In this document: piece by piece, positions 22,500 to 34,624 of the stretch
Layout: every line of letters starts with the position of its first letter
Numbering within the stretch: the first letter of the stretch is position 1
Position numbers and translations under genes: made by a program
The notes under the pieces: generated by a model
What the model was told of the DNA's origin: nothing
What the model saw: the letters and a program-made list of their open reading frames with translations, nothing else
Databases searched by the model: none
Assembly (NCBI RefSeq): GCF_963169125.1
Contig: NC_084798.1
Location: forward strand, 102,565,970 to 102,629,969
From: Humulus lupulus
Lineage: Eukaryota > Streptophyta > Magnoliopsida > Rosales > Cannabaceae
Reading direction: 5' to 3'
DNA length: 64,000 bases

Positions 22500-25400
22500 T
22501 TCCATTCCCATCCTTATTCATCAGAGAACACAAACCAGAGCAAAACAAAAAAATCAGAGCTTTTCTTTGCATGTTTTCTAAACTAAAGAAACAAAACAAC
22601 TCCTATTCCTTCGACTCCGTGGAATCATTCCTACTTCCCATCCTTCAATCGACGATCTCTTCATTCCCACGAGCCAATTTGTGTAAGTGCTCTGATCTTC
22701 ATTCACCTGTTTTTCTTTTATCTTGTTCTACGTTTCTTTCATCTATGATATGTTTCTCTGGTTTTTACCAGATTTATTGGGCCTCATTCTTGCATTAGGC
22801 AAGTTTTCTGATGTAGATAACCTTGGCATGCTTAGAACCATGACTTAGGCTAAAAGCTGTCTGGTAAAAATGTGTAAAAATGAATTTCTTATGGAATGGG
22901 GAATTTTTGGTGAGATGTTTCATGTAGCTTAAGAAAAAGGGTTTTGGTTTAGGGTTTTAATGCACGAATCCTGAAAATATCACCTTTTTGGGTAACTACC
23001 AACTTTTTCCCTGAAAACACAGGATTCTTTTAAACTGGTATTAACCTCCCCACTCTTGCGTGGGTGCGTCCTCGATTCCCGAACTTTACAATAGTTCAGC
23101 AATGACATCCGAGTCAATCTCACCCTTTTGAGCCATCAGTCTCGATTGAGGCAATCTTTTTATCTCAAGCTTTCGAGCTCGAGTTATCAAAATTATACTT
23201 TCCTTATGATTTTCTAAAGAATGGGCCCTCACCTTTTTCTTCCTTGTTAGATGTCGCAGTACTCTGAAAATCGCTGGGGGCCCAAGTTTGCAATCCCTTA
23301 CCAACCACCAACTCCCCATCCCGAATCACCTTTCACCAGAAACCAGTGACTAATCCGCGAGCACGAAGAACGGTGCGAGCAATAAGATACACGAGACCAC
23401 TTTCAACATCAGATCGACGAGGTCATAGAAAGAAAAAGAAAAAGACTTTGAGTGGCAGCTTATCCCGACCCAGATCCCAAGATTAGGCGTATCCCATTGG
23501 ACCCCAAACTTACGGTTACCGTAGCTTTTTCTCCTGGTGAGCTCGCATTCAACCTAATGGAGGGTCCTCGTAACCAACCACCTAAAGTTCCCAAAATAAT
23601 TTCCATCATGTTCTTGGAGGGTTCTTTCTTTGTGGCCAAACATTACCGAAGCTCCATCACCTCAACACGACAAATTTCAGAGCTCCTCTCTTGTCAGGGG
23701 TTGAGACTCTCCGGAAACTTGGTATCTCATCCTGCCAGCTCCGATGAGAGGAGTTGCTCTACACCTGGGGATGGCAACCCATATAGGAAGGTTAAGCTCG
23801 CGACCTAGAGTCGTGAGCACTTACGAGCTGGGGCCTTGCTACCATTAAAGGACTATTTTCAAGGCTTCCTCGACTATGTCAGCATCGCTCCATTCCAACT
23901 TCAGATGAACTCGTATAGGGTTCTGTCCACGCTGAAGTTTCTATACAAGGAGATGAAGTGGGAGGAACTCACAGCACATGAGATCTTATATCTTTTTTGC
24001 CTCAAAAGCAACCCTTCTCGAGCCCATGGCAGAGATGGGTTCTATTATCTATCTAGTTACCCAAAAGAAAAGTGCCTATTCGAAGACATTCCAAACCACC
24101 CCCCGAAATTTAACACCGCCTTCTTCTAGACAAAAACCTCACTCCTTCTCGACTCTACTCCTTTCGGAGAATTCGTAAGTCCCTCATATTCTTTAGCTAA
24201 ATTCCCTTTTAACTCGTGTGCCCTACTGACTTACTTTTAATCATTTATATAGCCAACTATCATCGTTCGCGGCATACGTATGTCATGAGGGAGCATAGGG
24301 AAACCATCCTCAAGCTTCCCTATTGTCAACGATCCCTCTCCTACCTCCTTCACGAGGACAAGCTTCGACTGTGCAAATATGCGATATGGGAGGACGTACC
24401 CATGCCCACTGCCAAGCTTGTTACAAGAGGCAACCATGGGGGTCGAACCTCTCGGGCTCACTGACCTTGCCCCTTCGAATCCTCAGGATCAAGAAATGAT
24501 GCACAGGACGAGGCCTCAACGAGCTCGTCAGGAGGTAAAGTCGTGCTCGAATAATCCATGTGATCTCCTTCATTACTTAAGCACAAACCTAACGGGATGA
24601 TCTTATATAAGGACCCCCGGAATAATTTCTTAGTATGGTCATGGGTAAACCTTAGGGTTCGTAGAATTCATAGTTGGCTAGGCAAATACCAAACTATGTA
24701 TAGTCTAATTAAGGTTTGGAATGGGTTAGCATTACAATATGGCACGAACGACTATAGAGACCTTTTGAGGATGTCCCCCACCTTTAGGGAGGGGACTCCC
24801 ATAGCCTCATCGGAAGATATGGGAATTTTATGTTCCCCAAGATCAAGCTCTAGTGAGTCTTCTTGTTAGGATCTTGTAACTTAGTCATTTTTCCATATAA
24901 GAATATGTTGACCCCCCTTTTTTATTTTTATCTTGGCTTGACCAATATACTTTGTATTCTTCAAGTGATATGGATTAAGATCTTGACAACCTCCTAGGAC
25001 AGCCCCCGAAACCTCGTGGAACCAAACGAGGTCGTGTGATCTCGAAGAAAGAGGCCATCTTGAAGTCGGCGAAGACCATTGAGAACTCTTCTCCCTCGAA
25101 ACCCGCTTCTACCGAGCCCAAGGCCTAAGCTCCAGCCTCCATGAACGTGGTTCTTGGAACCACCCTTCGGACCTCAGTGGCCACCACTGCTAAGCCTTCG
25201 GAGACCATGCCACCTCCCCAAGGGAAGAAAACTCCTCCTGGTCAAACCCTTGTCACAAACAAAGGCAAAAAAATCATGCCTCCTTGGACCCTCAAGGCTA
25301 CGAGCCCGACCGTGGTCGGTAAGTTTGTGGCCTCCTCCCACTTGTGGGAGCACCCCATGGAGAACAAGGTGGGGGCCCTAGGAGCCGATTTGTGCTCGGA

Positions 25401-26205
25401 CATGCTGTCTCAGGTCGGCCAGGTATGCAGCAATCTCGACATAGATGTGTGGCGGTTCTTGAGAGGAGACAATCCCACACACCTCACTGACAAAACAGTG
25501 GAGCTCTCAGTCTCGGTAAGGTCTAGTTTTTGTTGTCTTCTAATCTCCCTGGTCATTTGTTTAGTTTCTAACCCTTGTAAACTTTTTTTCCCAAGCTCTT
25601 CTTGGTGTTATTCGCCAAAGTTCAGTGTTTTCCTCTAAGATGGCAATGGCAGAGAACATGGTCTACAAGGCAAACCATGCTTGTATTCGAGTTGAGGACA
25701 ATCTGAAGGAGGCCAATAGAGCCCATAAAAAAGTTGAGGAAGTCCATGATAAAGCCGAGGATGCCCTCAAACCTCTCCAAGCCAAACTTGAATCCTTCGA
25801 GGCAACGGTCAACAACCTGAAGGTGGAGCACGACACTAAAACAACTAATTTTGATGCTGCCAGAACTGAGATAGATCGCCTGAAGATTGAGACAAATGCT
25901 ACCAAGGCCGAGATCGAGCGTCTAAAGGAGGAAAAGAATTCTTCCTTCAAAATTCTTGAGGATGAGAAGAAGAAGTGCTCCATGAATTTAAACCTAAGAA
26001 GGATTGGGCCACCGATCGGGCCATGTACATGTTGTGGTCTCTAAACCCTGACATCGACACCTCGTTCCTCCAGGACAAAGAAGAGAGGTTCATCTCCAAG
26101 TGGAAGGCTTGGTTGGCCATGGAGGAGGTCACAACCACTACTCAAGATGGTGGGAATGAGGATGAAAAAGGCGAGGAGCCCGAGTCTGGTTTAGCCAATC
26201 AATAG
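22500..26205 (+). pseudogene. Antisense extra gene of Tat element F (PF04195-like, coiled-coil tail)
   Basis: Leader intron 22683 (GTGTAAGTGC) to 23250 (TTCCTTGTTAG); ATG TCG CAG follows at 23251. The first coding exon, 23251-24174, is one frame with four in-frame stops. Its 23836-24129 part (YFQGFLDYVSIAPFQLQMNSYR; KSNPSRAHGRDGFYYLSS) matches the PF04195 'putative gypsy type transposon' domain. Intron 24175-24252 (78 bp) is at the same place as the 79-bp intron of G. The third exon has MREHRETILKLP. Then a Lys/Pro/Thr-rich exon at 25010-25514 (donor GTAAGG at 25515) and a coiled coil at 25625-25980 with repeated EIDRLKIE/EIERLKEE pattern. A frame change leads to the end LAMEEVTTTT and an acidic tail at 26205. 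Role unknown. The stops make it a pseudogene here. Confidence 0.65.
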
Positions 26206-27187
26206 TGAACCGTTCCGAACAGGGCTGCGTCCCTTAGAAAAAAAAATCTTTTGTAATTATATTTTTTGTGCCCTCACGGCAGTGACAATTTACAGTTCAA
26301 TTTAGACCTATTTAACTATCTTTCAAATTTACACCAATTGTAATTTTTATGCTCTCATTTTTCTAGCTCGAAAATCTTTATGCACATTGTTTAACTCTTA
26401 GCTTTTTGCCTTAATTTCATGCACTACATTTCTGGATCGAAATATTTCAAGCACACCATTATTAAGGACCTACTTTTATACTTGTTTATTCACACAAATA
26501 TATATTGGATTCATGTTCAAATTTCTATGAATTCATGCACAGTTTTTTCAAAATATCCATGTTCAACTTCGTGATTGTCAAGGATGAACTTTACTCTTAC
26601 CATGTACTTGAAACGTACTTAATTGGCATATAACCTTATTAGTCTAGTTATATTTTGCTTTTCCAGTTACTTTTCCTCATCCTCAAGTGTGGCCTCGAGG
26701 TTACAAGGTCGAAACTTGTTTGCAAAAGTTTCCAGCTCTAGTGTCGACTTAGTTTACAGTTGGTTTATCTAGAATTCCAACGTTTTTACTATCGGTTAGG
26801 TTTTGCTAGTTGGTTCCAGACTTGTTCAGCTCGCGTGCTTGGTTCATGATCCATACACTTATTGTTTTTCATGTCGGGTTAATAATCCAGACATTTTTAG
26901 TTCGCGTGTTTGGTTAATGATCCATACACTTATTATTCTTCATGTCAGGTTAATAATCCAGACATTACCATTTAAGTTACATTTTGTTTATGATATATTT
27001 TTTCGAACCTATGGTATGATTGTATACCACTTGTGCCCCCTTAATATCCTATGATTGTGATCTTAGGTTATTGAATTTTGAGGGTCTGGAAAAAAGTATA
27101 ACAATAAAAAATACAACTTTTGAATGAAATTCATTACTTTATTGATAAAAAGAAAGAAAGAATCAACTTTTGAATGAAGTACATACT
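26206..27187. other. Noncoding spacer of element F with short repeats
   Basis: AT-rich, no gene. Contains two copies of a 71-bp unit (TCGCGTG at 26831 and 26902; shared TTAATAATCCAGACATT) and a repeat CAACTTTTGAATGAA..TTTATTGATAA at 27114 and 27164. It is the equivalent of the 69-70-bp repeat spacer of G. Confidence 0.7.
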
Positions 27188-30006
27188 TTATTGATAATAC
27201 GGTCGTAGATTTTCACCATCCCATGCTCGTGAAACAAATTCTCCATTTAACCTTGCCAGCTTATACACTCTAAGTTGAATAATGGACTCGATCTGATAGG
27301 GTCCCTCCCAATTAGGTCCAAGTACCCCAGTAGACGGGTCTCGCATGACCAAAAACACGCGACTTAGCACCAGGTCTCCCAACCCAAATTTTCTATCTCG
27401 GACCTTCTTGTTAAAATATCTAGTAGCCCGTTGCTGGTATGCATCATTTTTTAACTGGGCTTTGTCTCGTCTTTCTTCAATGAAGTCCAGACTTTCTTCG
27501 AGTTGGGATTGGTTCGAGGCCTAATCATATGCATCGCGCCTTATTGTTGGGATTTCCACCTTGATAGGCAACATGGCCTCACATCCATAAGCCAGTGAGA
27601 ATGGGGTATGACCTGTTGAAGTTCTTGTCGTTGTTCTATAAGCCCACAAGACTCAAGGCAGCTCCTCTGGCCATCCCCCCTTTGCTTCTTCTAACCTTTT
27701 CTTCATGGAGCTCCTTAAGGTTTTATTGACTGCTTCAACCTGAATGTTTGACTGGGAATGGACCACAGAGGAAAAACTCTTTATTATCCCATTTTTTCGC
27801 ATAAATGTGTAAATTAATCACTGTTGAATTGGGTCCCATTGTCTGATACTATCTTCCCGGGCATCCCATATCTACAGATGATGTTGTTTACTATGAAATC
27901 TAGGACTTTCTTCAAGGTAATAGTGGCCAAGGGTTCAACTTCGGTCCATTTGGTGAAATAATCTACTGCGACCACATTATACCTTACTCCACCTTTTCCA
28001 GTTGGCAAGGAGCCTATGAGATCAATTCCCCATATCACGAACGGCCAGGGGGAGCTCATCATGGTAATCTCGGTGGGTGGAGATCGCGATCTTGAGGCAA
28101 ACCATTGACATTTATCACAACATTTTATGTAATCGAATGAGTCTGCCTTGACTGTGGACCAGAAGTACCCCTTCCTAATCACCTTTTTTGACAAGCCATG
28201 CCCCCCAGTGTAGTCTCCAAGAAATCCTTCATGGATTTCTTCCAAAATATTTTTCACCTCGGGAGGAGTCACACACAAAAGTAATGGCATAGAGTACCCC
28301 CTTCTGTACAATTTTCCCTCCAAAATAGTATATCTTGGAAGTTGATACATAAGCATTCTAGCCTCGTTCCGGTCTCTTGAGAGACTTATGGCTTTGAGGT
28401 AGTCAACTACTGGGGTCATCCAGGTTTGTTGTGAGTCGATCATATTTATATCTTCTTCATCAGGCTCATTAATACTCGGGGTTGGTAGAAATTCTACCAG
28501 AACCACGTTAAGTGTATCAACTTCGTTAGTTGTGGCCAGCCTGGCCAATGTGTCTGCATTTGAATTTTTCTCTCGGCGGACTTGTTCTATAGCGTAGAAC
28601 TCAGACCCTTCGAGTGTTGCTAATACCTTTTCTAGGTAAGTAGCCATTTTTATACCACGAGCCAGATATTCCTCCATGACATGGTTAACAACCAACTGTG
28701 AGTCGCTAAAGCAATGTATGGCATTTGCTTTGAGCACGGTGGCTATTCAAAGTCCTGCTAATAACACCTCGTATTCAGCCTCATTTTTTGACACCTCGAA
28801 GCCAAACCTTAGTGCCGAGTGGAAGCGATTTCCCCTTAGGATGATTAGAATGATCCCTGCCCCATATCAATTTTCATTAGAGGATCTATCGACATAAAGT
28901 CTCCACAGCTCGCGGCCTGGGGTTACAACTTCATCATTGGAAATCCCAGTACATTGGATAATGAAATCTGTCAAAGCTCGCCCTTTGATTACCGTTCTTG
29001 GGTGATAAGTAATCTCGAACTGTCCGAGCTCGACAACCCATTTCAACAGTCTTTCGGATGCTTCATGCTTAGATAAAACCTGCCTCAGTGGCTGGTCAGT
29101 TAACACATGAATAGGATGTGCTTGGAAATAGGGTCGAAGCTTTAGAGATGCGTGCATCAAGCTCAGAGCCTGTTTCTCCATTAATGGGTATCTCGATTCT
29201 GCCCCTAGTAATCTTTTGCTGATGTAGTATACAGGTTTTTGTATTTTCTTATCCTCCCGTACCAATACTGCACTATTGGCGTGCTATTTCGTAGCGAGGT
29301 ATAAGTACAAAATTTCTCTTGTGATAGGTTTAGACAAGATCGGTGGTTTGGGGAAGTGTTTCTTAAGATTTTAAAACGCAAGTTCACACTGATCTGACCA
29401 CTCAAAACTTTTGCCTCCTATTAAAAGATTAAATAATGGAAGGCATTGGTCTGTAGATTTCGAGATAAACCTACTTAAGGCCGTCATTCTTCCAGTTCAG
29501 CTCTGGACATCTTTATGATTTTGAGGTGAGGGCATGTCTATTAAATCCTTGATCTTGTCGGGATTAACCTCTATACCCTGAGCATTTACTATGAATCCAA
29601 GGAACTTACTCAAAGATGCTCCGAATGAGCATTTGTGGGTTAAGTTTCATATTGTATTTTGAAGTACAGAAAAACATTCAGCGAGATCATCTACATGGTT
29701 ATTGTTATGTTTGGATTTTATCAACATATCATCCATATAAACTTCCATGTTATTCCCTATCTTCTATGAAAACATCTTATTTATCAGTCTTTGGTATGTG
29801 GCTCCAGCATTTTTGAGCCTGAAAGGCATGACGTTGTAGCAATAAAATCCCTTGTCGGTTGCAAAGCTCGTATGTTCTTGGTCAGGTGCATGCATGGCAA
29901 TCTAGTTATATCCAGAATAAGCATCCATGAATCACATGTTGTCGTGGCCTGTAGTGGAATCTATTAACTAGTCTATTCAGGGAAAGGGAAAACAGTCCTT
30001 AGGGCA
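27188..30006 (-). pseudogene. Pol of element F, second part: RT, RNase H, aRNase H, integrase
   Basis: Continues the RT cut by element H. Read right to left: RT with catalytic YMDD at 29728-29739 (VYMDDMLIKS), RNase H connection (KPVYYISKRLLGAESRYPL) at 28867-29265, second RNase H of the Tat type (LYVDRSSNEN; usual G replaced by R; then FEVSKNEAEYEVLLAGL). A 307-codon open stretch 27814-28737 carries the end of that domain, linker, the H/C zinc-binding part (CCDKCQWFASR) and the integrase core with WGIDLIGSLP and VSDNGTQF. After a stop at 27814 the last acidic residue region and C-terminal domain follow to 27188 (VLGPNWEGPYQIES). About ten stops in all. Enzymes for reverse transcription and insertion, not functional here. 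Confidence 0.85.
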
Positions 30007-31478
30007 TGTAATGACCCAACGATTTCTAAGACCCTGGACCATTAAAACTACTAGCCATAGCTACTATTTTGATACAAACATAAGAAATAACATAACTTTT
30101 ATTGAAAACCCAAGATATTGTATATAATACAAAATAATAAAAATAAAAATAAAATAAAATGTGATATGGTATGAGATCCCATTGTTTATAAAACATAAAA
30201 CATAACTTTAATTCAATTGTTTAAAAACTAAGTGCGGAATTGCAAAAGAAACATAATTTAAAAGACTAAATAACGTCATCCTTGATCGACACGCAGTCCA
30301 TTCATTCCATTCTTCCTTAACACACAAGCCAAGCTACCAGGAATCCTTTCGCTTTCCATAATCATTTTCCTGCATCAAGCTAAATGTAAAGGGGTGAGCC
30401 TAATGCCCAGCAAGGAAAATCTACTAACAACATACATCATAAATCAAAAATATCATACTATAATATAAACATACACTATAAAACATATGACTATAAAAAC
30501 ATATATCATATAGGATTACAATATTAATGGCCATTAAGTCATTAACATGGCATGTGATAAACCATCTAGGTCCTCTATCTACTAATCGAGGTAGGTTAGA
30601 TCACATGGTAGTATATGATAACCCATCTAGGTCCTTTACTAGTCAAGGTAGGGTAAATCATAGCTTTAAACCATGAAAATGATAAATAATCTTGGGGTTT
30701 GCTATCTAAGCAACTATAAGCCCCAAGAGACATAAAATATTGGGGTTTGCTAGCTAAGCAACTATAAGCCCCAAGCAACATAAAAACATTGGGGTTTGCT
30801 AGCTAAGCAACTATAAGCCCCAAGGACTACAAGACATATTTATACATATCATAACATAAAACATATAATAACATAAACATAAAAACATATATAATCTATC
30901 CTATTTTCCTTGCTAAAAGTTGAGATATTTGGGAACAAGAACGCGATTAGAACACTCCTATAAACCAAAAATAAAAATGGTGAGTATCTCTAAAGAATAA
31001 TGAAGAAATGAGAACTAAACCATCAAGAAGAAAATTACCAAGAAGAAACTTAAGTTTTCAAGAACTTAAACACATAATCATGAATCATAAACAAAAGTTA
31101 GGATCAGAATAAAAGAAAATAAAGAAAACTAAAGAACCATAAAGAACTGAACTTAGGGATAAGAATACCTTAAATGATCTTATGGATTGATCTAAACCTC
31201 TATACTGAAATCTCACTATATCTCACTTCCCAAGTGTTTAGAAAAGCTAATAATGATAAAGCTTTTAACTCAAAACCCAAGCGTTTCTCTCTATAATAAC
31301 CTTAGCAACTTGAAGGCTTTGAAGACTGCTTGAAGAATGAAGAAAATGGCTGAGTACTAGGTCTTATTTATAGAGTTCAAGGGGTTAAACTAACCCCTTC
31401 TAATTTGAATAAATAAATGATTATAAAATGAAAAAGATTTGAATTTTCGTTCAACAGACGCCTAGAACTCATTCAACA
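30007..31478 (-). repeat. 3' LTR of element H, truncated
   Basis: Matches 33823-35280 closely up to about 31470 (TTTCGTTCAACAGACGCC), then diverges into gag. Carries the five-hairpin array (30549-30825) and the GCTGGGC-type box (30365-30420). Confidence 0.9.
30551..30824. repeat. Array of five hairpin units in H LTR, copy 1
   Basis: Unit a: CATGTGAT (30551) to ATCACATG (30607). Unit b: about 30613-30662, inner stem CCTT (30633-30636)/AAGG (30645-30648). Units c, d, e: CTTGGGGTTT...AAGCCCCAAG at 30691-30727, 30740-30774 and 30789-30824, spaced 49 bp. The second copy in the other LTR is 34351-34624. Confidence 0.9.
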
Positions 31479-31486
31479 GACTCTTG

Positions 31487-32689
31487 CAGGAACCATCTTG
31501 TTGTCCATTTTCTCTTCTTGCTTGAGCTGTGGACATTCTTTCTTTCGATGACCTTCTTGACCAAAATTGTAGCATCCCTTAGTGTTTGCAAGGCACTCAC
31601 CAGGATGTTTCTTTTGGAATTTGGAGCACTGCGGGTATTCTACATAACCCGACCTATTGCCCCCATTATTTTTCCGTGCTCTTTTATCATTGTTGGACTG
31701 CTTATTATCTGGATGCCTTCTCTTCTGGCCATTATTGTTGCTATTCTGATGGCTGCTGTTGTGGTTTTGACCATTCTGAGGTTGACTCTGTTGTTTAGGT
31801 TCAGGCTTGCTGGCCTCCTCTTTACTGACATTTGCCTAAAACCTTTCTACTTCTATAGCCATTTCTAGAGCATTGGTGTAAGAAGTGGTTCCAAGAGTTG
31901 CTAGCCTAACTCCTAGCTCAATCTTTGCGAACTTGGTGACCCTAAAAAACTCAGTTGGAACCAACTCTGGTGCAAATTTGGCTAATCGGTCGAACTATCA
32001 AGCATACTCTGCTACCGTTAAGTTGCCCTGCTTCAGATTGGTGAACTCTTCGACCCTTGTAGCGATGACTGCTGAGTTGTAGTACTTCTTGTGGAACAAC
32101 TCTACAAATCTAGTCCATGTCATGGTGGCGACGTCGTTAGTCTACTGAACTAAATCCCACCATATTCTAGGATCATTCTTTAGAAGAGACGAAACGCAGG
32201 ATATGTGGTCCACGTTGCCGAGATTCATGTGTGCTAAGATCGGCTCTACATTTCTGAGCCATTCTTTCGCCTCGAAGGGGTCGATTGTCCCTTCAAATTT
32301 TGGAGGGTGTTGCTTACAAAACCGCTCGTAGATTGGCTCCATGTACTGAGTTGGGTAGGGCGCATAGTTTGTCATTGGCCATCCCCCATAAGGACCTACT
32401 TGATGGGGTGCTTGAGCCATTTTCTGAGGCTGCGGTTGCAGCTATGGCTAAGGCTGAGTTTGAGTCTGTGGCTACGACTGAGCCTGTTGTCGCTATTGCT
32501 ATAGCAATTCATCCACTTTTTGTCGTAGCCTGACAATTTCAGTGGTGTTGTCAACAGAGGCAGCGGTGCATTTCTGTTAGCAGCAGCATTGGTATCACGC
32601 GCTCCAATTCTACGAACTGGAGGGTCTTCATTAGTCTCATGGGCAGCACTGGAGGCATTGGCGTTCGTGCATGCAGACCTTTTGAGCGA
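31487..32689 (-). pseudogene. Gag of element H, 3' truncated
   Basis: ATG at about 32689 (MSLKRSACTNANAS). A frame change leads into a Gln/Pro-rich stretch (32421-32510) in which five of the Gln positions are TAG. The gag core follows at 32142-32420 (PIYERFCKQHPPKFEG; KNDPRIWWDLVQ). The zinc knuckle at 31500-31560 reads CYNFGQEGHRKKEC, so the second zinc-binding Cys is Phe. The deletion that removed pol ends right behind it. Clearly non-functional. Confidence 0.8.
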
Positions 32690-33203
32690 CATCTTTAACA
32701 AAGTTCTAACGGCCGAGAAAAACATGTTAGAACGTACCCTAATAGGCTCTAAGGCAAAACCTTAATCTAAGTAAACATAACTCGGACCTATTTATTATGA
32801 TTTCTTATGAAAAATTATGTATGCCTTCATTATAATTAGGGTGTGTTTCTATACAAAGAAAAATAAGCCATCTTTATTATTTTTAAGTCTGTTTCTAATC
32901 ATCCTATATGACTTAATTCTCAGGCTCGAAACTCGTCATTGTTCCAAAGTTAACCATATTGAGGGAGGGCTGGGATCAGTAAAATCGTTCCCACAACTAT
33001 CGCCCCCTAACTCTCAATGTAAAACCTGGTCCATTGATTTTTATCCACCCTCACCGAACTTGGTCATTATTTATTATGATTGTAAAAGAAAATCAAACGC
33101 ATACATGTCATTCAAAAATAACAATAATATTCATTTGGAAAAAGAATGTTTTCACTAAGTACAATCATAAATGCAAAGATAATAAATAAATAAATAAACT
33201 ATT

Positions 33204-33671
33204 CTAAAAATCAGGATCTTCTACATCTAAACCTTCATCTAACATATCATCATCTATCTCCCTATAATCATCATTATCTTGAGCCTCAAAATTTCCTCAG
33301 GGAAGATTCGTAAAGATTCTATGTTTTTTCTCATTAGTGAATTGGAATTCCATCTTAGAGGTGAACCTAAGTATGAGAAAATAATATCTCATAGCTAATG
33401 GTAATTCATCTTCATCATCTATAGTCTCCCATATTTCTTCTAAAGTTGAAATTACAGAAGGAAAATCTTTAAAAAGCCTAATTTCTAAGACATATTGCTC
33501 TGTAGCTCTCATCATAATTTGCTTAGTTGTCTGAAGATGGACTACCTCCTTGTGGAATAAAACCAATCTCCGAGTTATTCTTTCTAACACTCATACGGTA
33601 TTCCTTGGCTCTCTAATCATTTTTAATGCCTTAATGACTTGGATATCCTCATAGGTCAAGGCTCCATCCAT
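33204..33671 (-). pseudogene. Extra sense ORF upstream of gag in element H
   Basis: ATG at 33671 (MDGALTYEDIQVIKALKM), 155 codons with in-frame stops near 33591 and 33297, ending in an acidic tail rich in Asp (IDDDMLDEGLDVEDPDF). No known family. Position, strand, size and the V-L-x3-L..P..L..W pattern resemble the ORF at 19206-19760 in element I. It lies 151 bp from the primer site, between it and gag; the bases 32690-33203 between this ORF and gag hold nothing recognisable. Confidence 0.5.
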
Positions 33672-33808
33672 TCATAACTGAAAACATAAGGACTAAAATG
33701 TTAGCTAATAACATAAACATAATAACAATAACATAATCAGTTACATTGGCGGTTAGATTCGGAGCATGATCATGTGTATCAAGGAGAATTTCATGGATAT
33801 GAACCGTT

Positions 33809-33822
33809 TCCCTAATACCAAC
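33809..33822 (-). other. Primer binding site of element H (altered)
   Basis: Minus strand GTTGGTATTAGGG, a decayed TGGTATCAGAGC (initiator-Met tRNA), directly beside the LTR border at 33823 (TTTAATGACCC, with the expected TG altered to TT). Confidence 0.55.
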
Positions 33823-34350
33823 TTTAATGACCCAACTATTTCTAAGACCTTGGACCATTAAAACTACTAGTCGTAGCTACTATTTTTATACAAACATAAG
33901 AAATAACATAACTTTTATTGAAAACCCAAGATATTGTATCAAATACAAGATAATAAAAATAAAAATAAAATAAAATGTGATATGGTATGGGATTCCATTG
34001 TTTATAAAACATTAAACATAACTTTAATTCAATTGTTTAAGAACTAAGTGTGGAATTATAAAAGAAACATAATTTAAAAGACTAAATAACGTCATCCTCG
34101 ATCGACACGCAGTCCATTCATTCCATTCTACCTTAACACACAAGTCAAGCTACCAAGAATCGTTCCGCCTTCCATAATCATTTTCCTGCATCAAGCTAAA
34201 AATAAAGGAGTGAGCCTAATGCCCAGCAAGGAAAATCTACAAACAACATACATCATAAATCATAAACATAAGACTATAATATAAACATACACTATAAAAC
34301 ATATATCATATAGGACTACAATATTAATGGCCATTAACTCATTAACATGG

Positions 34351-34624
34351 CATGTGATAAACCATCTAGCTCCTCTATCTACTAATTGAGGTAGGTTCGA
34401 TCACATGGTAGTATATGATAACCCATCTAGGTCCTCTACTAGTCGAGGTAGGGTATATCATAACTATAAACCATGAAAATGATAAATAATCTTGGGGTTT
34501 TCTATCTACGCAACTATAAGCCCCAAACAACATAAAATATTGGGGTTTGCTAGCTAAGCAACTATAAGCCCCAAGCAACATAAAAACATTGGGGTTTGCT
34601 AGCTAAGCAACTATAAGCCCCAAG
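34351..34624. repeat. Array of five hairpin units in H LTR, copy 2
   Basis: Same units as in copy 1. In unit b the stem is CCTC (34433-34436)/GAGG (34445-34448) where copy 1 has CCTT/AAGG, a paired change. CATGTGAT (34351) and ATCACATG (34400-34407) are kept. Confidence 0.9.

Noticed and set aside
22136..22798. Three overlapping plus ORFs across the F LTR border
   Set aside because: They cross LTR, polypurine tract and the predicted leader and share nothing with known proteins; chance frames in T/C-rich DNA.
23836..26205. Reading the PF04195-like gene as a DNA transposase or a host gene
   Set aside because: The family name is historical, no DDE motif is visible, and position between pol and 3' LTR in two Tat elements shows it belongs to the element.
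30691..30824. Regularly spaced hairpin repeats that resemble a CRISPR array
   Set aside because: Only three units, spacers are themselves near-identical, and the same array sits in both LTRs of a plant retrotransposon.
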